From positions 1,240,001 to 1,304,000 of the forward strand of contig NZ_CP159290.1 of the NCBI RefSeq assembly GCF_040448685.1: a stretch of 64,000 bases of DNA. The letters are read 5' to 3'. Under the pieces are notes generated by a model that worked only from the letters and a program-made list of their open reading frames with translations, did not search any database and was not told the origin of the DNA. This DNA comes from Cellulosimicrobium sp. ES-005. GTDB lineage: Bacteria > Actinomycetota > Actinomycetes > Actinomycetales > Cellulomonadaceae. Of this stretch, positions 36,032 through 45,114 are shown one piece after another. The translations under genes were made by a program, and so were the position numbers. How positions within the stretch are numbered: the stretch's first letter is position 1; every line of letters begins with the position of its first letter.

Positions 36032-37390
36032 ATGAGCACGACGGTCCCGCAGGAGCACGAGTACGACCTCGTTGTGCGCGGCGAGCGCGTGCTCGTCGCC
36101 GGCGGCGAGCACCCGCGCGAGGTGGGCGTCGTCGGGGGAGTGGTCCGCGCGATCGAGCCGCTCGGCGCCGGGCTCGACGGCGCGCGCGTCGTCGAGCTGG
36201 GGCCGCACCAGGTGCTGGTCCCCGGCCTCGTCGACACGCACGTGCACGTCAACGAGCCCGGGCGCACCGAGTGGGAGGGGTTCGCGTCCGCGACGCGGGC
36301 CGCCGCCGCAGGCGGGGTGACGACGATCGTCGACATGCCGCTCAACTCGATCCCGCCGACGGTCGACGTCGCGGCGCTCGAGACCAAGCAGAAGGTCGCG
36401 CGCGACCAGGCGTTCGTCGACGTCGGGTTCTGGGGCGGCGCCGTGCCCGGCAACGCGGACGAGCTGCGGCCCCTGTGGGACGCGGGCGTGTTCGGGTTCA
36501 AGTGCTTCCTGCTGCACTCGGGGGTCGAGGAGTTCGGGTACCTCGAGCCCGACGAGCTCGAGGCGGACCTGCGCGTCCTCGCCGACTTCGACGGGCTGAT
36601 GCTCGTGCACGCCGAGGACTCGCGCGCCATCGAGCACGCGCCCACGCCGCACGGCGACCACTACGACACGTTCCTCGCGTCGCGCCCGCGCGGCGCGGAG
36701 AACGTTGCGATCGCGGCGGTGATCGAGGCGGCCCGCTGGACGGGCGCGCGCGCCCACGTGCTGCACCTGTCGAGCTCCGACGCGCTGCCGATGATCCGCA
36801 GCGCGAAGCGCGAGGGCGTACGGATCACGGTCGAGACCTGCCCGCACTACCTGGCGCTCGCGGCCGAGGAGATCCCCGACGGCGCGACGCAGTTCAAGTG
36901 CTGCCCGCCCATCCGGGAGATCGACAACCGCGAGCTGCTGTGGGAGGGGCTGGTCGACGGCACGATCGACTGCGTCGTGTCCGACCACTCGCCGAGCACC
37001 CTCGACCTCAAGGACCTCGACACGGGCGACTTCGGGACGGCGTGGGGCGGCGTCTCGTCGCTCCAGCTCGGGCTCGCGATCGTGTGGACCGAGGCCCGGA
37101 CGCGCGGCGTGCCGTTCGCGCGCGTCGTCGAGTGGATGTCGTCGCGCCCGGCCGGCATCGCGGGGCTCCGGCGCAAGGGCTCGATCGCGCTCGGCTTCGA
37201 CGCCGACCTCGCGATCGTCGAGCCGGACACGGCGTTCGTCGTCGACCCGACGGCCCTGCACCACAAGAACCCCATCACGCCGTACGCCGACCGCGCGCTC
37301 TCGGGCGCCGTCGTCGCGACGTACCTGCGGGGCGAGGAGATCACCTTCGACCGCCCCACGGGTCGCCTCCTCGCGCGCGGCGAGGCGTGA
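36032..37390 (+). CDS. allB: Allantoinase
   Basis: 452 aa cyclic amidohydrolase. Metal ligands: D-T-H-V-H-V-N (H-x-H), F-K-C-F-L (Lys, carboxylated in this family), L-V-H-A-E, H-V-L-H-L-S and V-V-S-D-H-S-P (Asp). It opens allantoin to allantoate, the step after UraD. The ATG 36032 has a strong AAGGAGG. It is last in the hyi-glxR-gcl-allB group; a terminator follows at 37403. Confidence 0.95.
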   Translation: MSTTVPQEHEYDLVVRGERVLVAGGEHPREVGVVGGVVRAIEPLGAGLDGARVVELGPHQVLVPGLVDTHVHVNEPGRTEWEGFASATRAAAAGGVTTIVDMPLNSIPPTVDVAALETKQKVARDQAFVDVGFWGGAVPGNADELRPLWDAGVFGFKCFLLHSGVEEFGYLEPDELEADLRVLADFDGLMLVHAEDSRAIEHAPTPHGDHYDTFLASRPRGAENVAIAAVIEAARWTGARAHVLHLSSSDALPMIRSAKREGVRITVETCPHYLALAAEEIPDGATQFKCCPPIREIDNRELLWEGLVDGTIDCVVSDHSPSTLDLKDLDTGDFGTAWGGVSSLQLGLAIVWTEARTRGVPFARVVEWMSSRPAGIAGLRRKGSIALGFDADLAIVEPDTAFVVDPTALHHKNPITPYADRALSGAVVATYLRGEEITFDRPTGRLLARGEA

Positions 37391-37402
37391 CGCGCTGAGA
37401 CT

Positions 37403-37433
37403 CCCGTGCCCGGCCGCGGGGGCCGGGCACGGG
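37403..37433 (+). terminator. Terminator of the allantoin operon
   Basis: 13-bp stem 37403-37415 with 37421-37433 and a 5-nt loop, just after allB. Confidence 0.78.
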
Positions 37434-37452
37434 GAACCACCTGACCCGCACA

Positions 37453-37494
37453 CGACGAGGGGCGGCACCGCTGGTGAGTGCCGCCCCGTCGTCG
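37453..37494 (-). terminator. Terminator of the SRPBCC/ArsR pair
   Basis: 37453-37468 pairs with 37478-37494 with one bulge. It lies just downstream of the minus-strand SRPBCC gene, back to back with the allB terminator. Confidence 0.65.
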
Positions 37495-37505
37495 CGCGGG
37501 TCGGG

Positions 37506-37994
37506 TCAGGACTCGGCGAGGAGCTCGTCGAGCTGCTCGTAGCCCTCGCGCACGCCGACCTCCATGCCGCTCGCGACGAAGCTGTCGCGGCCCTCGATCG
37601 AGTCGACGAGCGACGTCGCGGTGAGGCGGCTGCGGCCGTCGGGCAGGTCCTCGAACACGAGACGGTCGAGCGAGACGCCGTCGGGGAAGCCCTCGAACGT
37701 GAACGTCTGGACGATGAGCTCGTCCGGTCGCACCTCGTGGACGCTGCCGAAGAACGCGTACTCGTTGCCGTCGGGGTCCACCTGGACGTAGCGGTAGGCG
37801 CCGCCCGTGCGCACGTCCCAGTGCTCGTTGCGCTGGGTGAGGTAGCGCGGGCCGTTCCAGCGCGCGAACAGCTCGGGGTCGAGGTGGGCACGGAAGACCT
37901 TCGCCGCGGGCGCGTCGAACTCGCGCACGATGCGGACGATCGGGAGGTCCTCCGGGACGACGATCTCGGTCTCGTGGGTGCCGGTGGTGGTCAT
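37506..37994 (-). CDS. SRPBCC / AHSA1-like lipid-binding fold protein
   Basis: 162 aa. START/Bet v1-like fold of the AHSA1 family: I-V-R-E-F-D-A-P-A-A-K-V-F-R-A, W-N-G-P-R-Y-L-T, and a C-terminal helix with G-M-E-V-G-V-R-E-G-Y-E-Q-L-D. These proteins often bind hydrophobic ligands. The gene overlaps the end of the ArsR-type gene by 4 nt, the usual pairing in which the regulator and SRPBCC protein are cotranscribed. Exact role unknown. Confidence 0.9.
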   Translation of the reverse strand: MTTTGTHETEIVVPEDLPIVRIVREFDAPAAKVFRAHLDPELFARWNGPRYLTQRNEHWDVRTGGAYRYVQVDPDGNEYAFFGSVHEVRPDELIVQTFTFEGFPDGVSLDRLVFEDLPDGRSRLTATSLVDSIEGRDSFVASGMEVGVREGYEQLDELLAES

Positions 37995-38359
37995 GATCCT
38001 GCTCCTGTCGTCGGGTCGTTCGGGGGCGCGGCCGGCCGGTCGGGCAGGTCGCGCAGGACGTCGTCGAGGCGGCGGTAGCGGTCCTCCGCCTCACGCCGGT
38101 ATCGCTCGATCCACTTGGTCATGAGGTCGAAGACCTCCGCCTCGAGGTGCACGGGGGCGCGTCGGGCGTCCGTCGTGCGGGTCACCAGGCCGGAGTCCTC
38201 GAGCACGCGCAGGTGCTTGGACACCGCCTGGACGGACATGTCGTACGGCCGGGCGAGCTCGCCGACGCTGGCGTCTCCCGACGCGAGCCGGGCCACCATG
38301 TCGCGGCGCGTGGGGTCGGCGAGCGCCGAGAACACGCGCGAGAGCGGGTCGGCCGTCAC
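37991..38359 (-). CDS. ArsR-family transcriptional regulator
   Basis: 122 aa winged helix. A-L-A-D-P-T-R-R-D-M-V-A-R-L and the recognition helix M-S-V-Q-A-V-S-K-H-L-R-V-L-E are typical of the non-metal ArsR subgroup that accompanies SRPBCC genes. No cysteine pair for metal sensing is visible. The start is the GTG at 38359 with GAGGAGG upstream; a longer in-frame start at 38449 would run through the operators. It probably represses its own operon through two sites upstream. Confidence 0.9.
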   Translation of the reverse strand: MTADPLSRVFSALADPTRRDMVARLASGDASVGELARPYDMSVQAVSKHLRVLEDSGLVTRTTDARRAPVHLEAEVFDLMTKWIERYRREAEDRYRRLDDVLRDLPDRPAAPPNDPTTGAGS

Positions 38360-38399
38360 GGGACCTCCTCGTGGGGCGCCGGGTGCGGCGTCCCGTTCA

Positions 38400-38461
38400 T
38401 CAACTGTTCGGTTGACGACGACGCTACGCCTCGCGCCCGCGGTCGTCAACCCCTTGGTTGA
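38400..38461. promoter_or_regulatory. Two ArsR-type operators upstream of the regulator gene
   Basis: TCAAC-N6-GTTGA occurs twice: 38400-38415 and 38446-38461, 46 bp apart. Flanking bases also match as a larger inverted repeat. The sites lie between the arsR start and the 3' end of the photolyase gene, where the arsR promoter must be. Confidence 0.65.
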
Positions 38462-38470
38462 TAAATGATC

Positions 38471-39850
38471 TCAGCGCCGTCGGGCGCGCTCGAAGTCGTC
38501 GAGCGCGACCCGCCGCTCCACGGCGTGGTCGACGATCCGCTCGGGGTACTCCGCGGGTCGCTCCCGCAGCCTCCAGGGCTCGTGGACGGCCCGGCCCTCC
38601 ACGCCGCGGAGCTCCGGCACCCAGCGCCGCACGTAGTCCCCGTCGGGGTCGAACGTCCTGCCCTGGGTCACCGGGTTGAAGATGCGGAAGTACGGTGCGG
38701 CGTCGCGCCCCGTGCCGGCGACCCACTGCCAGTTGAGCTGGTTCTGCGACACGTCGCCGTCGGCCAGGTGCGCCATGAAGTGCGCCGCGCCGCGCTGCCA
38801 CCGCACGTGCAGGTCCTTGACGAGGAACGACGCGACGACCATCCGCACGCGGTTGTGCACCCATGCCTCGCCAAGGAGCTGGCGCATGCCGGCGTCGACG
38901 AGCGGGTACCCGGTGCGCCCGGCCGCCCAGGCCGCGAGGAGCCGGTCCTCCTCCGCGCCGGTCGCCCACGCGTCGTCGGGCACGACCGTGCGCAGCGACC
39001 GCCGCGCCGCCCCGGGGTGGTGGAACAGGACGTCCGCGTGGAACTCGCGCCACGCGAGCTCGGAGCGGTAGGCGAGCGCGTCGTCGGACGGCGCGAGCCC
39101 GTCGTGCAGCGCGCTCCGCACGTCGGCGAGCAGGGTGCGCGGGTGGAGCTCGCCCCACTTGAGCGGGACGGACATGCCCGACGTCGCCGCCCGGTCCGGG
39201 CGGTCGCGCTCGGTCGCGTAGCCCGCGAGGTGGTCCACGAGGAAGTCGCGCCACCGGCGGCGCGCGGCCGCCTCGCCCGCGGCGGGCAGGCGCGCGTCCG
39301 TCCCGGGGTCGTCCGGGACGCCGTCGGACCGCAGCGAGGCCCACGGCGCGTCGCGGGGCCGCGGCACCGGGTCGCGCCAGCCGTGCGCGACCCACGCCTC
39401 GCGGAACGGCGTGAAGACCTGGAAGGGCGTCCCGGTGCGCGTGAGCACACGCCCGGGCGCGACGGCGTACGGCGAGCCCGTGCGCATGAGGCGCGCCCCG
39501 GCGTCGGCCAGCGCCTGCGCGACCGCTTCGTCCCGCGCGACGCCGTAGGGCTCGAACGAGGCCGCGACGTGCACCTCGCCGGCGCCCACCTCGCGTGCGA
39601 GCGCGGGGACGACGGCCCGCGGGTCTCCGCGCCGCACGACCAGCCGCCCGTCCGTCGCGGCGTCGAGCGCCGCGAGGCTCCGGGCGAGGTACGCGCGGCG
39701 CGGTGCGCCCGCGGAGCCCCACAGGTGCGGGTCGAGGACGTAGAGCGCGACGACGTCGTCGCCCGCGTCCCGAGCGGCCTCCACCGCGGCGACGAGGGCC
39801 GGGTTGTCGGCGAGGCGCAGGTCGCGGCGGCACCACCAGATCGTCGGCAC
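38471..39850 (-). CDS. phr: Deoxyribodipyrimidine photolyase (cryptochrome/photolyase family)
   Basis: 459 aa. The N-terminal antenna domain has I-W-W-C-R-R-D-L-R-L-A-D-N-P-A-L. The C-terminal FAD domain has the family signature W-V-H-N-R-V-R-M-V-V-A-S-F-L-V-K-D-L and N-Q-L-N-W-Q-W-V-A-G-T-G-R-D-A-A-P-Y-F. It repairs UV pyrimidine dimers using blue light. The start GTG 39850 follows TAGCGT (39862-39857 on the minus strand) by 6 nt with no Shine-Dalgarno, suggesting a leaderless mRNA. It diverges from the peptide transporter. Confidence 0.95.
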   Translation of the reverse strand: MPTIWWCRRDLRLADNPALVAAVEAARDAGDDVVALYVLDPHLWGSAGAPRRAYLARSLAALDAATDGRLVVRRGDPRAVVPALAREVGAGEVHVAASFEPYGVARDEAVAQALADAGARLMRTGSPYAVAPGRVLTRTGTPFQVFTPFREAWVAHGWRDPVPRPRDAPWASLRSDGVPDDPGTDARLPAAGEAAARRRWRDFLVDHLAGYATERDRPDRAATSGMSVPLKWGELHPRTLLADVRSALHDGLAPSDDALAYRSELAWREFHADVLFHHPGAARRSLRTVVPDDAWATGAEEDRLLAAWAAGRTGYPLVDAGMRQLLGEAWVHNRVRMVVASFLVKDLHVRWQRGAAHFMAHLADGDVSQNQLNWQWVAGTGRDAAPYFRIFNPVTQGRTFDPDGDYVRRWVPELRGVEGRAVHEPWRLRERPAEYPERIVDHAVERRVALDDFERARRR

Positions 39851-39902
39851 CCGGTCACGCTAACGGTCGCTTGCCGCGCACGCCGGTGGGAGCATCGAAC
39901 GC

Positions 39903-41513
39903 ATGGCGACGCGGGGTGGCGGCGGCGAACGCGAGTTCGAGGTCGAGCCGGACCCGGGTGCACCACCCGGCCCGGGCGCCGTCGCGCGCCCGCCCGGCTC
40001 AGCGGCCGGTCCGGGACCCGCGGCCGGCGCGATCGAGGGGGACCACGCGTTCTTCGGGCACCCGCGCGGCCTGCTGACGCTCTTCACCACGGAGCTGTGG
40101 GAGCGGTTCAGCTACTACGGGATGCGCGCGATCCTGCTGTTCTACCTCACGGACTCCGTGGCGAACGGCGGGCTCGGGATCGGCGAGACGACCGGTCTGG
40201 CGCTCGTCTCGATCTACGGCACGAGCGTCTACCTGCTCTCCGTCGTGGGCGGGTGGCTCGCGGACCGCGTGATCGGCTCGCGTCGCTCGGTCCTGTACGG
40301 CGGCATCGTCATCGCCGCAGGCCACGTCAGCCTGACGATCCCCGGCACGGGCTTCTCGATGGCGGGCATCGCGATGGTCGCGCTCGGGACGGGTCTGCTC
40401 AAGCCCAACGTGTCGTCCATGGTCGGCGAGCTCTACGCGCGCGACGACCCGCGGCGCGACTCGGGCTTCTCCATCTTCTACATGGGCATCAACCTCGGGT
40501 CGTTCGTCGCGCCGTTCCTCGTCGGGGCCGCGCGCGCCTGGGGCGGGTACCACGCCGGGTTCGCGGTGGCGGCGGTCGGCATGGCCGTCGCGCTCGTGTT
40601 CTTCGTCGCGGGCCGCCGCTACCTCGGCGAGGCGGGCGCGCACGTGCCCAACCCCGTGCGCCCCGAGGAGCGGGCGACGATCGCGCGCGTCTTCCTGCTC
40701 ATCGCCGCGGGCGTCGTGCTCGTGGGGCTGATCGCGGTCCTGGTGGCCGGCGGCTTCGACATCTCGACGTTCATCGACACGATGTCCTACCTGGCGTTCC
40801 TCGCGCCGATCGCGTACTTCGTCGTCATGTACCGCTCGCCGCGCGTGACCGACGCCGAGCGCCCGCGCGTCATCGCCTACATCCCGCTGTTCGTCGCGGC
40901 GATGCTCTTCTGGATGATCTTCGAGCAGGCCGCCACGACGCTCTCCGCGTTCGCGAAGGACCGGACCGACCTGACGTTCTTCGGGGTCGGCATCAGCCCC
41001 GAGTTCTTCCAGTCGGTCAACCCGCTGTCGATCATCGTCCTGGCGCCCGTGTTCGCGTGGATCTGGATCAAGACCGGGGACCGGCCGATGACGGCCAACA
41101 AGTTCGCGATCGGCCTCACGCTCGCGTCGGTGTCGTTCCTCTTCCTCGCCGTCGCGTCCGCGGTCGTCGGCGACGGCAAGGCGCCGTCGTGGGTGCTGGT
41201 GCTCGTCTACGTGATCCAGACGCTCGGCGAGCTGTGCCTGTCTCCCGTCGGCCTCGCGGCGACGACGCTGCTGGCGCCGAAGGCGTTCCGGTCCCAGGCG
41301 ATGGCGCTCTGGTTCCTCGCACCCGCGGCGGGTCAGGCCATCACGGCGCAGGTCGTGCAGGTCACCGAGGGGGCGTCCGACACCGCGTACTTCGGGGGGA
41401 TCGGCGCCGTGACGCTCGTGTTCGCGCTCGCGCTGTTCGCGCTGGCCCCGTGGGTCACGCGGCACGTCCGCCACGCCGACGAGCTCGAGGGCGCGCACAC
41501 GGCCGGCGCCTGA
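39903..41513 (+). CDS. POT-family proton-dependent oligopeptide transporter
   Basis: 536 aa. About 55 disordered residues are followed by a polytopic membrane protein with 12-14 predicted helices. Family motifs: E-L-W-E-R-F-S-Y-Y-G-M-R-A (first helix), G-G-W-L-A-D-R, and F-S-I-F-Y-M-G-I-N-L-G-S-F (PTR2 signature). It imports di- and tripeptides with protons. A TTCx-type -10 is not obvious; the ATG at 39903 is 8 nt after a CATCGA stretch. A strong bidirectional terminator follows. Confidence 0.94.
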   Translation: MATRGGGGEREFEVEPDPGAPPGPGAVARPPGSAAGPGPAAGAIEGDHAFFGHPRGLLTLFTTELWERFSYYGMRAILLFYLTDSVANGGLGIGETTGLALVSIYGTSVYLLSVVGGWLADRVIGSRRSVLYGGIVIAAGHVSLTIPGTGFSMAGIAMVALGTGLLKPNVSSMVGELYARDDPRRDSGFSIFYMGINLGSFVAPFLVGAARAWGGYHAGFAVAAVGMAVALVFFVAGRRYLGEAGAHVPNPVRPEERATIARVFLLIAAGVVLVGLIAVLVAGGFDISTFIDTMSYLAFLAPIAYFVVMYRSPRVTDAERPRVIAYIPLFVAAMLFWMIFEQAATTLSAFAKDRTDLTFFGVGISPEFFQSVNPLSIIVLAPVFAWIWIKTGDRPMTANKFAIGLTLASVSFLFLAVASAVVGDGKAPSWVLVLVYVIQTLGELCLSPVGLAATTLLAPKAFRSQAMALWFLAPAAGQAITAQVVQVTEGASDTAYFGGIGAVTLVFALALFALAPWVTRHVRHADELEGAHTAGA

Positions 41514-41544
41514 CGGCGCTCGGTCGGCCACGCGCCGGGACCGT

Positions 41545-41582
41545 GACCGCGCGAGGTCGCGCCGTTGCGACCTCGCGCGGTC
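41545..41582. terminator. Bidirectional terminator between POT transporter and DoxX genes
   Basis: 16-bp perfect stem, 41545-41560 with 41567-41582, 6-nt loop, between convergent stops. Confidence 0.85.
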
Positions 41583-41601
41583 CCGGCGGGGCGGGCCGCC
41601 G

Positions 41602-42207
41602 TCAGCGCAGCCAGGGCGCCCGGCGGACGAGGGGCAGCGCGGCCCAGCGGCGGCCGAGCCCCCAGGTGTCGCCCGCGAGCGTCGTCGCGAGGACGACGAG
41701 GACCAGCACCACGAGGACGTGCTGGTCGACGACCGGGTTGTTCGACCCGGCCGCGAGCGGCCACTGCGACAGCCAGAGCATGCCGAAGAGCAGGGCGCCG
41801 CTCACCGCGGCCACCCGCAGGCCGATCCCGAGCAGGAGCGCGAGGCCGACGCCGAGCAGACCGAGCATGAAGAGCCAGTCCGTGACGGGGCCGGCCATCG
41901 CGGTGAAGGTGCCCGCGAGCGGGCCCTGGACCCCGTGCTCGAGGTACCCCTGGGCCGGGGCGGCACCCGCGAGCCACGCGCGGTCGCGCGGCGTCGCGTA
42001 CCCGAGGCCGAGGAGCTTGTCGGCGAACGGCCAGAGGAACACGACCGCGGCGCCGAGCCGGGCGAGCGCGAGGGCGTGCCGGGCGGGGGAGCGCGTGACG
42101 ACGTCGTCCTGGGTGACGGGACCGGTCGTCGCGGTGGCGGCGGCGCGCGCGGCGGTCTGGGAGGCGCCGCCGGGCGGTGAGGTCGTGCGTGCGGTGGACG
42201 TGGACAT
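41602..42207 (-). CDS. DoxX-like integral membrane protein
   Basis: 201 aa. A Thr/Ala-rich N-terminus of about 40 residues, then four hydrophobic segments (near 48-62, 105-130, 132-150 and 165-185). L-A-R-L-G-A-A-V-V-F-L-W-P-F-A-D-K-L-L-G-L-G is the first-helix pattern of the DoxX superfamily. Function in actinobacteria is unclear; some members take part in thiol-redox complexes. The start ATG 42207 has GAGGGGG upstream. It diverges from ilvD. Confidence 0.8.
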   Translation of the reverse strand: MSTSTARTTSPPGGASQTAARAAATATTGPVTQDDVVTRSPARHALALARLGAAVVFLWPFADKLLGLGYATPRDRAWLAGAAPAQGYLEHGVQGPLAGTFTAMAGPVTDWLFMLGLLGVGLALLLGIGLRVAAVSGALLFGMLWLSQWPLAAGSNNPVVDQHVLVVLVLVVLATTLAGDTWGLGRRWAALPLVRRAPWLR

Positions 42208-42514
42208 GAGGTGCCCCCTCGGGAACGGGATCTGAGGATCGGGTCGGTGCCGGGACCTGACCTGCCGCCGCTCTCCGTCGAGGCGTCGCCGAGGTCCCCG
42301 GCCGTGCCGTGCCCGTCCACGGTGGCAGGGTGCCCTGCGGCGGTTCAACCCTTACGTAACGTTTAGGTGGAGATCCCTCAGGGGGTAGGGACTCCGCGTA
42401 CGTAGCCCGACGACCACGAGACGGACGCCCGGTTCGTCCGGTCCCCGACAGGCGTAATGTGACCCGGCGGCCGGAGGATCGGCCGCGGCCACCCGTCGAA
42501 GGAGCTGAACCGAC
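42208..42514. promoter_or_regulatory. Divergent spacer between doxX-like gene and ilvD
   Basis: 307 bp without a gene. A possible ilvD -10, TAATGT, is at 42455-42460, but no convincing -35. An AT-richer palindromic stretch TTACGTAACGT lies at 42351-42361. No leader peptide with branched-chain codons was found here, unlike ilvB. Confidence 0.4.
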
Positions 42515-44380
42515 ATGAGCCGCCCCCTGCGCTCCCGGACGTCCACCCACGGCCGCAACATGGCCGGCGCCCGCGCCCTCTGGCGCGCGACCGGCATGGG
42601 CTCGGAGGACTTCGGCAAGCCGATCATCGCGATCGCGAACTCGTACACGCAGTTCGTCCCCGGCCACGTCCACCTCAAGGACATGGGCGACCTCGTCGCG
42701 TCGGCGATCCGCGAGGCCGGTGGCGTCTCCAAGGAGTTCAACACGATCGCCGTCGACGACGGCATCGCGATGGGCCACGGCGGCATGCTCTACTCGCTGC
42801 CGAGCCGCGACCTCATCGCCGACTCGGTCGAGTACATGGTCAACGCGCACTGCGCCGACGCGCTCGTGTGCATCTCGAACTGCGACAAGATCACGCCCGG
42901 CATGCTCAACGCCGCGCTGCGGCTCAACATCCCGGTGATCTTCGTGTCCGGCGGCCCCATGGAGGCGGGCAAGGCGGTCGTCGCCGACGGCGTCGCCAAG
43001 ACCCACCTCAACCTCGTCAACGCGATCAACTACTCGGCGGACGACAACGTGTCCGACGCCGCGCTCGCGCAGGTCGAGGAGAACGCGTGCCCCACGTGCG
43101 GGTCGTGCTCGGGCATGTTCACCGCGAACTCGATGAACTGCCTCACCGAGGCGCTCGGCCTGTCGCTCCCGGGCAACGGCTCGACCCTCGCGACGCACGC
43201 CGCGCGCAAGGAGCTGTTCCTCGAGGCCGGCCGCACGATCGTCGACCTCGCCAAGCGCTACTACGAGGACGAGGACGACTCGGTCGCGCCGCGCTCGATC
43301 GCGACCAAGGCCGCGTTCTCCAACGCCATGGCGCTCGACGTCGCGATGGGCGGCTCGACGAACACCGTGCTGCACATCCTCGCCGCGGCTCAGGAGGGCG
43401 AGGTCGACTTCGACCTCACCGACATCGAGCGGATCAGCCGCCAGGTGCCGTGCCTGTCCAAGGTCGCGCCGAACCACCCGAACTTCCACATGGAGGACGT
43501 TCACCGCGCCGGCGGCATCCCCGCCCTCCTGGGCGAGCTCGACCGCGCGGGCCTGCTCGACCACGACGTCACGAGCGTCCACACCCCGACGCTGCGCGAG
43601 TGGCTCGACGACTGGGACGTCCGGGGCGGCAAGGCGACCGACCGCGCGATCGAGCTGTTCCACGCGGCACCCGGGGGAGTGCGCACCACGCAGGCGTTCT
43701 CGACGTCGAACCGCTGGGAGTCGCTCGACACCGACGCGGCCGAGGGCTGCATCCGCGACCTCGAGCACGCGTACACCGTCGAGGGCGGCCTCGCCGTGCT
43801 GCGCGGCAACCTCGCCGAGGACGGCGCCGTGTTCAAGACCGCCGGGGTCGACCCGGACGTCTTCCACTTCGTCGGCAAGGCGCTCGTCTGCGAGTCGCAG
43901 GACGAGGCGGTCGAGAAGATCCTCACCAAGCAGGTCGAGCCGGGGCACGTCGTCGTCGTGCGCTACGAGGGCCCCGCGGGCGGCCCGGGCATGCAGGAGA
44001 TGCTGTACCCGACGTCGTTCATCAAGGGCCGCGGCCTCGGCAAGGTGACCGCGCTCATCACCGACGGCCGCTTCTCCGGCGGGTCGTCGGGCATCTCCGT
44101 CGGCCACGTCTCGCCCGAGGCCGCCGCGGGCGGCGTCATCGGCCTCGTCGAGGACGGCGACGAGATCGAGATCGACGTCGACACGCGCCTCATCCGCCTC
44201 AACGTCCCGGACGAGGTGATCGACGAGCGCCGCGCCAAGATGGAGGCGCGCGAGAACCCGTGGCAGCCGGTCGACCGCGACCGCTACGTCTCGCCCGCGC
44301 TCCAGGCGTACGCCGCGATGGCGACCTCCGCCGACCGCGGCGCCGTCCGCGACGTGTCGCTCATCAAGCGCAGCCGCTGA
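42515..44380 (+). CDS. ilvD: Dihydroxy-acid dehydratase, [4Fe-4S] (E. coli-like) type
   Basis: 621 aa, close to E. coli IlvD (616). The cluster ligands and active-site segments are N-C-D-K-I-T-P-G-M and [19 protein letters not shown]. Other motifs: [12 protein letters not shown] and [10 protein letters not shown]. It dehydrates dihydroxy-isovalerate and -methylvalerate in valine and isoleucine synthesis. RBS AAGGAG. It is followed by a large terminator. A second, different ilvD lies at 45115; which one feeds the pathway is not clear from sequence. Confidence 0.96.
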   Translation: MSRPLRSRTSTHGRNMAGARALWRATGMGSEDFGKPIIAIANSYTQFVPGHVHLKDMGDLVASAIREAGGVSKEFNTIAVDDGIAMGHGGMLYSLPSRDLIADSVEYMVNAHCADALVCISNCDKITPGMLNAALRLNIPVIFVSGGPMEAGKAVVADGVAKTHLNLVNAINYSADDNVSDAALAQVEENACPTCGSCSGMFTANSMNCLTEALGLSLPGNGSTLATHAARKELFLEAGRTIVDLAKRYYEDEDDSVAPRSIATKAAFSNAMALDVAMGGSTNTVLHILAAAQEGEVDFDLTDIERISRQVPCLSKVAPNHPNFHMEDVHRAGGIPALLGELDRAGLLDHDVTSVHTPTLREWLDDWDVRGGKATDRAIELFHAAPGGVRTTQAFSTSNRWESLDTDAAEGCIRDLEHAYTVEGGLAVLRGNLAEDGAVFKTAGVDPDVFHFVGKALVCESQDEAVEKILTKQVEPGHVVVVRYEGPAGGPGMQEMLYPTSFIKGRGLGKVTALITDGRFSGGSSGISVGHVSPEAAAGGVIGLVEDGDEIEIDVDTRLIRLNVPDEVIDERRAKMEARENPWQPVDRDRYVSPALQAYAAMATSADRGAVRDVSLIKRSR

Positions 44381-44385
44381 TCCCG

Positions 44386-44429
44386 ACGACGACGGGCCCG
44401 CACCTCGCGAGGTGCGGGCCCGTCGTCGT
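44386..44429 (+). terminator. Terminator after ilvD
   Basis: A perfect 44-bp palindrome (22-bp arms 44386-44407 and 44408-44429). A run of eight G follows at about 44433. Confidence 0.88.
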
Positions 44430-44456
44430 GCCGGGGGGGGGCGTCCGCGGCGGGCG

Positions 44457-45023
44457 TCAGCACTCCTCCTCGGACTGCTCCGTGACGACCCACCGCGTCC
44501 CCGCGGGTGCCATGACGGCGCTGCCGCAGTCGCCGCCGCCGTAGACGACGGACAGCACCGTCGTCTCGGCGCGCTCCTCGCGGACCGCGATCTCGACGTC
44601 CGGGACGTCGCCGACGGCCGCGTACAGGCCGGCGGTCGTCGTGATCATCGATGCGCAGTCCGTGATGCCCGGCCACCCCTGCGACGTCATCTCGGCGACC
44701 ATCCGCTCGGCGAGCTCCGGGGTGAGGTAGCCGCACGCGACCTCCACGTCCGGCGCGCGGCTCGCGGCGAGCCACGCGCGGAACGACTCCTCGGGCGTCT
44801 CGCTGCGCTCTTCCGCGAGCTCCTCCTCGGGTGCCGGCTCGGTCTCGTCCTCGGTCGCGACGTCGTCGGGGGCAGCGGTCGGGGAGCCTGACGACGAGGG
44901 GGGCGCCGCCGACGTCGTGTCGCCGGGGTCCGCGCTCGACGGCCCCGGGGCGGTGCACGCGGTCGTCACGACCAGGGCGAGAGCGGAGACGAGGGCAGCG
45001 GTGGCGAGGGATCGTGTGCGCAC
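44457..45023 (-). CDS. Putative lipoprotein
   Basis: 188 aa. A short basic N-terminus, a hydrophobic stretch and the lipobox V-T-T-A-C give lipidation at Cys 23. Residues about 24-78 are Ser/Thr/Pro/Glu-rich linker. The remainder is a small globular domain with four further Cys (C-G-Y-L-T-P, T-D-C-A-S, G-D-C-G and the final Cys). I do not recognise the family. The start GTG 45023 follows CATCAT by 6 nt with no Shine-Dalgarno, so it may be leaderless; it diverges from the second ilvD. Confidence 0.75.
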   Translation of the reverse strand: MRTRSLATAALVSALALVVTTACTAPGPSSADPGDTTSAAPPSSSGSPTAAPDDVATEDETEPAPEEELAEERSETPEESFRAWLAASRAPDVEVACGYLTPELAERMVAEMTSQGWPGITDCASMITTTAGLYAAVGDVPDVEIAVREERAETTVLSVVYGGGDCGSAVMAPAGTRWVVTEQSEEEC

Positions 45024-45102
45024 GGGCCCATGATGCCGTGCGGTCCCTGGCCGGGTCGGCGTGTCTCGGGACGTCCGGCGCGCCGTCCGGCGACCGCGTT
45101 CC

Positions 45103-45108
45103 TAGAGT
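45103..45108 (+). promoter_or_regulatory. -10 element of a leaderless ilvD2 promoter
   Basis: TAGAGT at 45103-45108 ends 6 nt before the ATG at 45115, with no Shine-Dalgarno. Confidence 0.5.
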
Positions 45109-45114
45109 GGGGGC

